Source of the DNA: Sequoia sempervirens
Lineage: Eukaryota; Streptophyta; Pinopsida; Cupressales; Cupressaceae
NCBI GenBank assembly: GCA_007258455.2
Contig: VDFB02018371.1
Coordinates: 1 to 64,000, forward strand
Reading direction: 5' to 3'
DNA: 64,000 bases
The number at the start of each line of letters is the position of its first letter. The first letter of the stretch is position 1. Positions 44,371 through 55,209 of this stretch are shown here, piece by piece. The notes under the pieces are model-generated. The model was not told where the DNA came from. It made no database searches and saw only the letters and a program-made list of their open reading frames with translations. The position numbers and the translations under genes are program-made.

Positions 44371-44886
44371 GTTGATTTAGGACAGCTATTTAGTTTCTAT
44401 TTTTTTGTCATTTTGTAGTTGAATTTTGCAACCTTTGGGCATTTTGTTGTAATTCTTATATAATATATGTGCATTGATAATGAAATCATTTAAAATTTGT
44501 TAATTTGTTTGTCAATTTGACAATTCTAATGTGAAATCTCAATTCAAGTCTAATGTATTAAGGTTCTAGAATATCTATAATGAACGCTTTATCAATGTTA
44601 TCATATGAATATTTGAAATTTCTCTTTTTTCTAATAGCCATCTCCTACTATTCCCTAAAAAATGGCTAAAAAAAATCTCATATTGGAAACATATCCCCCC
44701 ATCCCCTTACTATCCTCGTCCCAAAAACTTGAGGGAGCATAGTATATACTAGCTTACAAGGCGTGTTAATATGAAAATCCATACCACCATATGATATGTG
44801 GAAGTACCATCCAACCCAACGTATCATACTAGTGAGATCTATTACCATCAACAAGAAATGCAAGATTTACATGGTTATACCACATC
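44371..44886. other. No recognisable gene
   Basis: AT-rich flank of the hAT fragment. A CCCCCCATCCCC stretch near 44695 resembles words near 39660. Terminal inverted repeats could not be shown. Confidence 0.35.
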
Positions 44887-45356
44887 CACCCATATAAAAG
44901 GAATATTAATGTTATTATCCCCTTCACCTGAAATTTTGTGTGAGGCATAGTGAAATATGACTGTCAATCAAAAATGGTGATTTGTAGGTTTCGTCATGAG
45001 ACCTTAGGGTATCAATAATATCAGAGTATTATGCTCCACAATTTAGGATAGTTGTTATCCTTCTAAAGGAATTAACTTATCTAAATTATGACAAAATGTA
45101 ATTCATCCCTCTTTGGAGATCTTACTAACACAAGGTATTAATATAGGTGGTGTACTAGTTAGCTAACATACCATTGAGGGGTTTTATGTTCCCCTTTAGA
45201 GACCCAGTTATCTCAATTACACACATATTCTTCCTCACAAACATGGACCATCATTCCTTGCTTTGACTTTAAACATAGAATCTAAAAACATACACTCTAA
45301 TGGGTTTGATTAATATTTAAAATGCTAAAGGTAGCCTCTTAAAGAAAACATTGCCA
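44887..45356 (-). repeat. Dispersed repeat, copy 2 (inverted to 17.1 kb)
   Basis: Reverse-oriented partner of 17142-17579, diverged, with an extra 60 bp or so near 45280-45340. It ends at TTGCCA, directly beside the plastid 16S fragment. Confidence 0.7.
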
Positions 45357-45357
45357 G

Positions 45358-45534
45358 CACCAACAAGTGAAATCACTCTGCTGGGCCGTCACTGATACTC
45401 AGAGACGAAAGCTAGGGGAGCGAATGGGATTAGAGACCCCAGTAGTCCTAGCCGTAAACGATGGATACTAAGTGCTGTGCGTATCGACCCGTATAGTGCT
45501 GCAGCTAACGAGTTAAGTATCCTGCCTGGGAAGT
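45358..45534 (+). rRNA. rrn16: Plastid 16S rRNA fragment in nuclear DNA
   Basis: About 177 bp matches the central part of plastid 16S rRNA in sense orientation. It includes the near-universal ACGAAAGCTAGGGGAGCGAA and GTAGTCCTAGCCGTAAACGA stretches and ATCGACCCG. Several changes (TTAGAGACC for TTAGATACC, AACGAGTTAAG for AACGCGTTAAG) show it has drifted and is not a working gene. Its right side is cut by the LTR of E2 at 45535. It is a nuclear plastid insertion. Confidence 0.88.
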
Positions 45535-47382
45535 TGAAATATTCCGAGCCAAATTTTTTCGATTTTTAACAATTATCAGATTACAACATTACAAGCAAAG
45601 TACCCGTTAACGTTAGAAGATAAACCCAAACGTACTGAAGCAACTCTAACCAGTATGGCACCGATGATGGCGAGCATTGGTCAGAGGATCTTCTACTCTA
45701 AATGCTGGAAAAGGAACTCGACGTCAAGTATGTGCTACACAATCCGATGCGGAGTGAGGGGCGACCATATGACGGAGTGATTACAGAATTCAATGCTTGA
45801 AAGGAAATGCTGAAACTGGAAATACTCAACACCCAGAATGTGCTTGCTCACCCAGAATGGGAAGTAGCTACCATAGGGCGGAGATCTATCTATTACAACA
45901 ATTACTGAAGAAGAATGAGTATTACAACAACAATAAAGCAATATTCAAAGAACGACTGGTCAGTACTACTGCCAGCTTACAAGATATTGTTGCCTGCAAA
46001 TCAGAATATAAGATGCTCTTTCAATGGTGCATACAATAAGAATCCTTCTGCAAAGGTTATAAAGAAACCTTAACACCAACCAAATAAGGAAGATGCAGAT
46101 TCCTCAAACTGTCGTATCAGATCTGCACTTTTTGTTACATAACCAGCAGCTTACAAACTCAAAGAATTGTTTATAGCTTCTTCATATATGACCCGAATGA
46201 TGTGAAGTAAAATGCAATGCACTATAATGATTAAGGCGACCAAACCCAAACACTAACACAGACCCAAATACCACTAATTTAATTTGCACGGAATTCAAGA
46301 CAGTACATAATGGTACGGCCCAGCTGAAAGATTCGACCTTGCTTTAAAAATTCAATACACAACAAAAAAATTTGAAACTTGAACTAATGATTCGCCCTTG
46401 ACAGACTAATGGATTAAGACACTGCCCAGAACTATATTTTTTGTATTTTCTGAGATATGAATGAAAATCTAAATCTGCTGTAGCAACAATGCAACTTCTA
46501 GAAAATCCACTAAAATGCAGAAACCAAAAAACTACTGATTTAATAATGCTGATTACAATGCACGATTACTAAGAAGAACTCACAAACGAGATTGATTCAC
46601 CACTAGTTGTTGTCTTGCAAACAAGAAGCGATGCCCGAGCTAGGAGGCCTTCATTCCTCGAAGCAAACCCAGAGCCAATTCGGCAGCATAACAGTACTGT
46701 AGTCCAAAGATAATGAAATGATGCTCAAGTCTCCTTTTTATAAGTTTCGGTTGACTTCACGAAACCCTAAAATCCAACTCAATGACCAAACCCTAGCTCT
46801 TTCTTCAAGATGGCGTCCTTTTCCCTTTTAGCTCAATATTCATATTTTAATTAAAATCAACACCTTGATAAATGCGCCCAAATTAACTTGCTTTGACTTT
46901 GGAAAATTCATCAAAAATTAAATATAACCTTAATGATGGCGCCACCCTTCAAGTCCACCTTTTAAAATAACATTAAGTCATTTGACTAGGCCAAGGTGAT
47001 AAAATGACATTTAAATTATAATGTTATTTTTTGAGTGAAATGAGCTCAACTCCCCAAAACTGCATTCTGAAGCCCGAAACTGAATATGCCACTTGAGTCA
47101 ACTGAAGGGGAAGGTCAACTGCCTGAGACCATCCTGTTTACTGCCAAAAATAGAATTTACTAAAAATAGTAAATTCCTGGAAATGCTCAGAATGCTGAGA
47201 TGAACACACCACTGCGAAGCTCTCTGAAAACCCAGAAAGAATCCGCCATTGAATCCACCAAGTTCGAGCAAAGACATCCTCAAAAATAGGAAACCCTAAT
47301 TTTACCTTCCGACTAGCCTTCGGGTTTCTAGAAAAAGGCCAACGGTCACAGGAACAATCAGGTTTGAGAAGGGGACATTACA
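45535..47382 (-). repeat. E2 3' LTR
   Basis: The plus strand runs TGAAATATTCCGAGCC to GGGGACATTACA (1848 bp). It aligns along its whole length with the N2 LTRs. Minus-strand TATAAAAAGG lies near 46734-46743, and a perfect 10-bp hairpin at 47153-47176. Confidence 0.92.
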
Positions 47383-49861
47383 GTCCGCCCTCCCCAAGAT
47401 TGCTTGTCCTCAAGCAATCGCAAACCAGGATGCTGCAATATCTCATCACTTTCCCAAGTCGCATCCTCCATAGGCAGGTTCTTCCACTTCACTAGGTATT
47501 CTCTGATGGTTCTTTTCCTCAAAGAACGTTCTCTGAAGTCAAGTATCTCCTCTGGAATTAGAACCAACTGTCCCTCTTCATCCAACGGTGGCAACTGTGA
47601 TGAAGCAATCACATTATGTCCAAGTGTCTTCTTGAGGCGAGACACGTGGAAGACGTTATGCACTCTGCTATCAGAAGGTAGCTCTAATTCATAAGCTACT
47701 GCCCCAACTTTTCTGATGACCCTAAATGGCCCATAGAAGCGAGGTTTGAGCTTCTCCGCTCCACTCTTCTTGAGAGTAGACTGTCTGTAAGGTTGTAAAC
47801 GAAGATAGACCATATCCCCAACCTCGAAAGAACGCTCAACACGCTTCTGATCAGCATACAACTTCTGCTGATTTTGTGCAATCTACAAATTATCCTTCAA
47901 GGATTTCATTATGTCTTGACTATGCTGCAACAAATCCTTGGCTAGGGGTGCTTTGCTGTCACCAAACACCAAATCTGCAAAACTAGGTGCTTCATACCCA
48001 TAAAGTGCCAAGAAAGGAGACATCTTAATCAACATATGGAAAGAAGAATTGTAGCAGTACTCGCCTATATGCAGCCACTTAACCCATGCTCTCTGCTGCT
48101 CTGACACATAGTTTCTCAAGTAGCCTTCCAACCACTTGTTCACTACTTCTGTTTGTCCATCAGTTTGGGGGTGATAACTCGTGCTTGGAGTAAGAACAGT
48201 ACCACTCATTTTGAAGACTTCTTGCCAAAACGCACTTAGGAACTTGCTGTCCCTATCACTCACAATGTTCTTTGGCAACCCATGCAGCCTAAACACCTCT
48301 CGAAAGAACAAATCTGCAACTTGGACTGCAGAAAAAGTGCTGGTAATGGCGAAGAAATGAGCAAATTTGGTTAATCTGTCAACTACCACGTAAATACAAT
48401 CCTTCCCTTGGGCCTTGGGCAACCCAGTGATGAAGTCCATCGAAATGCTTTCCCATTTTTGATTGGAAATTGGAAGTGGTTGCAGCAAACCGGCGGGTAA
48501 AGTATGCTCATTCTTATTCACTTGACAAACAGGGCACTCCTGAATGTAGCGTTGTACTTCTCCTTTCAATCCTTTCCAAGAAAACCTTTCTCGGATCTGC
48601 CTATACGTCTTGAAAAAACCTTGGTGACCAGCAACTGGAATATCATGGAAAGTCAAAAGAATCTTCTTCTTAAGCTTAGAATCAGCCACTAGAAAGATTC
48701 TTCCCTTATAATGTATCAATCCCTCAACCACCTTGTACCTTTCATCATGAAAAGTACCCTCAAGAATGCTGGTTGCAAACTGATTTTTGGCATAATCAGC
48801 AAGCAACAAGTCTCTCCAATCTGCAGTAAGCTCACACAATGAGCTAAGATGAGGTCTCCTTGACAACGCATCAGCCACGATATTATTTTTCCCTTTGACA
48901 TATTCAATGTCAAAGTCGTAAGCTTGAAGATTACTCACCCATTTCTGTTGCCTCTCATTTAGGTCCTTCTGGTGCATGAAATGCTTGAGGCTACTGTGGT
49001 CAGTCTTAACCACGAATTTGTTCCCCACCAAGTATTGCCTAAACTTGGCTAATGCATGCATAATGGCAAGCATTTCTTTGTCATAAATTGAATATGTCCT
49101 TTCGACACCCCGTAACTTTCTGCTCTCAAACACTATAGGGTGTTTGCCTTGCATCAGGACAGCCCCAACTCCTTCACCTGATGCATCACACTGCAGCTCG
49201 AATGGCTTGGAGAAATCCGGAATAGCCAAAACTGGACACGAGCTCATGATCTTCTTGAACTTGTCAAAAACAATTTGAGCCTTTTCTGACCAAACAAAGG
49301 CTCCCTTTTTGGTGAGATCAGTAAGGGGAGCAGCATTTGTGAATACCCCTTTACAATCTCCGATAAAAACCACAAAGACCCAGAAAACCTTTCAACTGAG
49401 TCAAGTTCTCAGGAGGTGGCCAATCAACTACTGCTTTAATCTTTTCCGGATCCACCTTCACTCCCTCAGCACTGATTATGTGGCCAAGGTACAGCAACTC
49501 CTCCATTCCAAATTCACATTTGGAAGCTTTTGCGAACAAACTCTCAGATTCCAGGATACTAAGCACTTCCTCCAAGTGCTTGAGATGATCTTCCCAAGTC
49601 TTGCTGTAAATCAGAATATCATCAAAAAATATCAACACAAATCTCCTTAACTGATTCTGAAAAACACGGTTCATGCAAGACTGAAAGGTAGCCGGAGCGT
49701 TAGTCAACCCAAATGGCATGACTAAGAATTCGAAATGGCCATAGTGACACCTGAAAGCTGTCTTCTCCACATCAGATCCCCTCATCCGAATCTGATGGTA
49801 ACCCGATCTCAAATCTATCTTCGAGAAGAACTTGGCCCCATGTAGCTCATCAATGAGCTCC
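47358..49861 (-). pseudogene. E2 pol: RT, RNase H, integrase, chromodomain
   Basis: From 49861 down, RT shows [33 protein letters not shown] and [11 protein letters not shown] one-base deletion near 49363 shifts the frame after GFYRR. RNase H has [26 protein letters not shown] and KTDHSSLKHF. Integrase has the HHCC zinc finger (HDIPVAGHQG, CPVCQ) and the DDE core (MDFITGLPK, SDRDSKF, YHPQTDGQTEVVNKW). A TAG at 47885-47883 replaces a Q of relatives. The chromodomain REYLVKWKNLPMEDATWE ends the protein at 47358, inside the LTR. Two small lesions plus truncation make it inactive, but the family recently had all enzymes N2 would need. Confidence 0.93.
47383..47419 (-). promoter_or_regulatory. E2 hairpin and polypurine tract
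   Basis: On the minus strand, GATTGCTTG and CAAGCAATC pair across AGGA (47398-47419). GGGGAGGGCGGAC follows up to the LTR. Confidence 0.75.
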
Positions 49862-52800
49862 TGTTAAGGAATTATTTGTGACCTTTTCACACATCGCCCC
49901 ATTCAAGATGGGGACCCCTAAATTTTGCTCCATTCTCGTCTTTTGGCTTTGGTTCTTTTCTCTCTCTCTCTCTCTGTCTCTTTTCTATGGTCTGCCTTCC
50001 GGGGACGTTCCCGTCTTTGAACTTGAACGAGTGAAATTTGGCCAAGTCTGAAATTAGGGTTTTGAGTCTTTCCAGCCAATTTGAAGTCAAACGAGGTGAA
50101 TAACTTGAAATTTGAGAAGCCGCGTTCTTGTCGGCATGTTTCGGCGAACCGCGAAATTTCATCAAATTGAGATATTTACTATTTTAGTAGGAGTGTGCAA
50201 TTAGGGGCAATTTGTCAGCTATTTTGAGATTAGAGTGATCTGCTTGCATTAGTACGTCGGGCTACCGTATGCAAAATTTGGCCGGACTGACTTACCTTTT
50301 TAGCGGTCAAACCTGAACAAATTTTAGGAGTGCGAATCACGAGTTTTCTTTGCATGCGCATATTCCTTACACGGGTTTTCAAGACCATAGCGATGTAACA
50401 TGCAAAGAAGTGAGATGACAACTTCGAATTGACCTTCCAAGGCTAGTTTTAGAGTTTGCATGTTAGAGGTTTTTTTCTTTTGCATGTCCGGATGATTCTT
50501 GATGGGTTTTCGAGAGCTTCCCGCGATGGTACTGACGTATAGCGAGGATACTCACTTTCGATAGGGAACACATATTTTTAGCGAGGTGTGTCGGTATACG
50601 GCTGATTCGAGAATCCGGTACGATAAGTGTCATGAAGCGAAGAGCAAGCTCCGAAAGCTCATTTGGTGTGCATACAGCGGGTAGGGTTTCAGCCGGGCCT
50701 AAAAATGAAGTAAAAATAGTCAAATTTTTTGAAAACCGATTAAACCACCTTCGGCATTCTTTAGAACTGTCTACTGGCTGGTAAAATTTCAAGTCAAACG
50801 GAGCACTTACTATTTATAGTAAGTCAATTTAGAAAGGTGCTAAAAATAGTAAATCAGGTGCATGCGTCAGTGTCAGCAGTCAGGTCACGTGGTGAGGAGC
50901 GCCTCATCAAAATTTCAACTCGATCGGAGCATGGGAGCTATCAGAAACATGAGGTTACTATTTATAGTAAACCACCTTCAGAAGCGGGCTAAAAATAGCG
51001 GGTCAGCTAAAAACGGCAGTGTTGACAGGTCAATGAAGCTATGAGGATGCTACGTTCAAAATTTCAAGTTGATCTGAGTTTCAGAAGTGCAAAAATGAGA
51101 AGGCTTACTATAAATAGCAGGGCACGTAAGCTGGCGAAAGATGATGAAAATTTGTCTAAGTCTGGAACTTCATCCAGTATGCAAAAGGAAATGCGCCCAG
51201 CTAGTAAGGAGGCATAAAAAATTCTAAGTATGGAGTTTCATCCTTCACCAGAGGTAAAATGCGCCCAAAGCTGGAGTGGTCAAAGAAAAGTCAACATGTT
51301 ACATCCTCCACACATGCCAAAATGCGCCCTCAAGGAAAAGCTGGAGCTCAAAATTTTTCTAAGTAAGAAGTTTATCCTCCTCCTATGGTGAAATGCGCCC
51401 AAGTCATAAGCTGGTCAAAGAAGTCAACTTTTTCATCCTCCTACATGGGCAAAATGCGCCCAAACTAGTGCATGTGAGGACAAAAATAAGGAAGCTGAAA
51501 AGTCACCAGCTAAGGCGTTGAAATCCTCATCCTCCTCTCACCTCAAAATGCGCCCATTTGAGGCCATATGAAGACAAAAATAGGGAAGTTGAAAAGTCAC
51601 TTGTTGGGTGGCGTTTGAAAGTTCATCCACCTCCATAGGAGAAATGCGCCCATACTTCAAGTTTTATCCTTCTCAAGGCATCAAATGCGCCCAAAAGAGG
51701 GAATGTGAAGACAAAAGTGGAGAAGCTCAAGAGTCACAGGTCAAGGCGTTGAAAAGGTTCCTTCTTCTACACAAGCAAAATGCGCCCATCCTCTTGCCAA
51801 GCTGAAATGCGCCCATGTTGAGGTGTAAAAGTAAGTGGTGGTGGTAAGTAAGGTGAAATGTGGTTGAAAATGCCTCAAGGCGTGGTCAATGCTTGATAAA
51901 TACTAGGCGTTACCCTCCTTCATCCACAAAATGCGCCTAAAGTGGAGAGTGTCTGAGGATTTTTGCTAGGCGTGGTGAAAGGTGATGAATATTGGGCGTT
52001 ATTTTTTTTAAAAAAAATTCCTCCATCAAGTGCTGGGCGCCAAGAGTGATGGAAGTAATAAGGTGTTGGAAAGGTTCTAAGGCGTGATTTTCCTCAAGGA
52101 TGGTAAAATGAAATAAAGTATAAGATACGTGATGAAATATTTCTAAGGCGTTGGGTTTTCAAATGAATATTTTTCAAATGTGAAGGTGGCGAGTGAAGTG
52201 TGCAAGGCGCCTCTATGAATAAATTTTTTCTAAGTGAAGATGAAAAGATTTCTACCACTGGCAAATGAAATAAAATTTCCAAGGCAAAATTTTCCAAAGA
52301 GATGATTTAAAAAAATTTCTAAGGCACAAAATATTTTCTTCCTCTAGAAAATGCGCCTAGACTCTGAGGAGATAAGATTTTCTTGAAGCACGAGCGGAGT
52401 TGCCAGGGGTGAAGTCGGTGAATGCCAGCTGCACGGGTTGATAAAAATTTTCCAAGTCAGAGCAAAATTCTCAGAGGGGATCGAAGAACGAGAATAAATT
52501 TGATGAAAGAATATTTTCTAAGGTTCAAAATTCAAGAAAATTAAATGAACCCGTTCGTTGGGCACCCATGAATTCGACGCGTTCTGGAGAAAATTTTCTT
52601 CTGGGTATCTAAGATTGCCGATGAGGAGTTGATTTCAAGGTCTTCCACAGCTTGTCGAGGATTCTGGGATGAAGATTTTAAGTGGGCACTAGGTTGATGA
52701 GTTTTCCTAAGGGAAACTTGAAAATTTCTAAGGCAAATGTGAAGAAAACGTGTTTTCAAGATGAAATTCTCCAGACAATGGATTTGAAAGAAACTGCCTA

Positions 52801-54325
52801 GGTGAATTTGCTTAAACCCTTCGTAAAGATAGTCTTCCAGAGCCGGAGTTGAACGAATTTGAGTATCGGAGCCCCAGGTAGTGAAATGAATTTCTCAAAG
52901 ATGAAGTTTGTCTAAGGCATGAACTTGAACACGAAGTTGGCTAGTGGAGGCAACAAATCCTTGGAGATCAAAACTTGGTAAGTAAGTTGAGTTTATGTTG
53001 ATGTAATACTTTTTCTCCTTACTTGTTTTACGGGAGGAGCGTTGAGATCGCCAGGGATAACAAAGTAATAGAAGAGAAATTACTCAGGGTTAGTTTCAAC
53101 CGAGGGAAGAAAGATTCTTGAAAAATGGCTAGAGGTGTTGAAGAAACATTCAGAGCAAGAGATGGAGATGGAAACTCGGTGGCGAGCGAAGGAACAACAT
53201 CAGAAGAGATCAAGAGCGATTGTGAAAGGCGGCGTGCGCAAGCGGAATCTTCTAGAAGGATGATGGTGGACATTATGGTGCATTTATTACCCCACTCTCC
53301 TTTGTGGCAGTTTTTAGGGCAATATTGTTTAGGGCTGAGGTGGCGCGATTCTGGCCACTCTATTGATTGTAACCCTAGCCGTCTTTTGGGACTTGGCTAG
53401 CTATAAAAGGGGGAGTCCCCCTCATTTGTAAGGCATTAGAAAATTAGAATTAGATTAGACATTGAAATAGTAGACATTGAGAGAGCATTAGCATTAGAGC
53501 TAGATAGTGTAGCATTGTAGAGCATTTTGCATAATTTGGAGAAGAAAGAAAGTTTTCCCTTTGAAGACTTTTGAGGAGATTGTTGTGTAACACATTTTAT
53601 GATAATGAATCTTTTCATTGGTAGGTAAGGATTCGTCTGCCGTCGCCAGAATGCTAACCCAAAGGTTCTTCTTCTTCATTATCAGTGGCTTCAAATTCAT
53701 ACAGTAGCCTTTTGGTGTGGTGTTTTATTGAGATAACTACTTGTTACCACTAAGCGGCTTTATTGTTGCATTAGTTAGCACTTATGATAGTCAGTGATTA
53801 TTTGTTTAACTTCGGTTTGGTTTCCCATGCACTTATGTCATTCTCGTTGCTCTGATGGTGTATGTATGTTAAATTATAACTTGAACATCTTTCGCTGTTT
53901 CCCTTGAAGATTGCACCGATTTTACTGAGGCTGTCCGACGGAGGCTAGGTGAAATCTGGTTGAAGTCTATTGAAACAAAACCCCACATATCCTGCATTTA
54001 GAATAGAATATAAATTTCTTAGGCCTTATACCCTTTACTTTTCGCACATTTCCGATTAGTATTAGGAATCCCGTGCTCACCTGCCAAATCATTTGAATTA
54101 CATGAAAACCCTTAGTCCGCTGTCTGCTGTCAACTGCCGAACAATTGTGTAAGTCCCCTTGACATACCAGCAACATCACATCGAGCCAAACTGAGCCTAT
54201 TCGCACTTAAGGAACCTTGGAGTTGAAAGCATGATCTTACTCGCAATCTTAGCATGCTGAATATTTTGTTCAAGAGAGGATAGAGCGTCCGTTGGGAGAC
54301 TTTATTCTGTGTTGGTGCGGTCTCA
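49862..54325 (+). other. LTR-like block of unresolved identity
   Basis: It starts TGTTAAGGAATT where E2 is cut and ends where E3 coding begins. It has no retroelement coding. TATAAAAGGGGGAG at 53402 followed by about 500 bp of leader-like sequence suggests an LTR R/U5 on the plus strand with an unusually long U3. It carries hairpins of the TTACTA/TAGTAA type near 50805 and 50954, and many AAATGCGCCC words at 51189-52360. A CT repeat lies near 49955-49982. The frame at 53125-53400 (MARGVEETFRARDGDGNSVA) may be a short leader peptide or chance. Confidence 0.4.
51189..52362 (+). repeat. Dispersed AAATGCGCC[C/T] motif cluster
   Basis: At least twelve copies of AAATGCGCCC or AAATGCGCCT, spaced irregularly by about 30-120 bp except for one longer gap before the last copy, are all on the same strand. 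The same word with AA following occurs once in each N2 and E2 LTR (near 32368, 38008 and 46873). Confidence 0.7.
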
Positions 54326-54697
54326 AAAACCACGTCAACACTACTATGGACCATTCAGGATCGTTAGGAGAGTGGAAGAGGTGGCTTACAAGTTGGAGTT
54401 GTCAGCAGATAGTAGAGTGCATAATGTATTTCATGTGTCATGCCTCAAAAAGGCGTTAGGACAACGTGTGGTTCCTTCCACAACCTTGCCCCCCTTGGAT
54501 GATAAGGGGAAGCTGATATTGGTGCTCAAGGCTATTTTGGATATGAGTGAGAGACATTTGCGGAGACGAGTGATTAGAGAGTATTTGATCAAATGGAAGG
54601 ACTTTCCTATGGAGGATGCTACTTGGGAGAGTGAGGAGATCTTACAGCACTCTGAGTTGGGATTGCTTGGGGACAAGCAATTTCAGGGAGGGCGGAC
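54326..54697 (+). pseudogene. E3 integrase C-terminus and chromodomain
   Basis: A plus-strand open frame contains the integrase C-terminal GPFRIVRRVEEVAYKLEL, the HNVFHVSCLKKALGQ block and a chromodomain, RRRVIREYLIKWKDFPMEDATWE. It continues through the hairpin and polypurine tract into an LTR start. The N-terminal limit is where similarity begins (KPRQHYYGPF near 54330). Everything upstream of that is lost or replaced. It is the 3' tail of an older chromovirus opposite in orientation to E2 and E4. Confidence 0.88.
54662..54697 (+). promoter_or_regulatory. E3 hairpin and polypurine tract
   Basis: ATTGCTTG-GGGA-CAAGCAAT (54662-54681) is perfect, followed by CAGGGAGGGCGGAC and the LTR start. 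Confidence 0.75.
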
Positions 54698-54749
54698 TGT
54701 AATGTCCCCTTCTTAGGGCCATCATGATGATATTAATTAGCCTTTTGAG
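54698..54749 (+). repeat. E3 3' LTR, left part
   Basis: It starts TGTAATGTCCCC and runs only about 50 bp before sequence of the E4 LTR takes over. The remainder appears beyond E4 at 61724-62694. Confidence 0.65.
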
Positions 54750-55209
54750 ACGCCAAGAGACACCTTTTGAATTCTTTTCCAACTTTCATAAATATTAATC
54801 CTCAAAAAGGTGGCGTCCAAAATTAAGCTGAAAGAATAATTCAATAAAGAATAAATAATCTTTTAATGAAGGCATACCCTTCATGGCCCCACTTTAAAAA
54901 CAACTTAAGTTATCACCTTAGGCCAAGGGGGGGGTCAACAAAGAATTAAAACATAATGCCTTTAATTAAATATTTTTCACCAAATAAAGCTTTCTGAAAA
55001 CCAAGCCAAAATAACAACTACTCCAGCTGAGAAGAACTGAGAATAGACAACTGCAACTGCCAAAAACTAGTATTTACTATAAATAGTAAATAACATGAAA
55101 TGCCACAAACTCAAAACCGAGAAACCCTAATTTCACCTCATTCCAAATTTACGGTTCCTAATAGACCGTGAATTGCAATGCTAATCATCGATGAGAAGGG
55201 GACATTACA
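54750..55209 (-). repeat. E4 3' LTR, truncated
   Basis: It matches 61262-61723, with most differences near 55140-55190. It lacks the part with TATA box and R/U5. The TATTTACTA/TAGTAAATA hairpin is at 55071-55092. Confidence 0.88.

Larger units (their letters stand above)
45535..49861 (-). mobile_element. E2: 5'-truncated chromovirus, N2 family LTR
   Basis: It comprises a 3' LTR (45535-47382) and pol from chromodomain back to the middle of RT. At 49861 similarity stops and unrelated sequence begins, so gag, protease, the start of RT and the 5' LTR are missing. GAAGT at 45530-45534 would be one TSD; its partner is lost. Confidence 0.88.

Noticed and set aside
39650..44740. A complete hAT element with terminal inverted repeats around the transposase fragment
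   Set aside because: CATCCCC-like words occur on both sides but I could not align true terminal repeats or find an 8-bp duplication.
45358..45534. A functional rRNA gene
   Set aside because: Only about 177 bp of the 16S gene, with changes at normally invariant sites and an LTR at its edge.
51189..52362. CRISPR-like array from the repeated short word
   Set aside because: Spacing is irregular, the repeat is only about 10 bp, and this is plant nuclear DNA.
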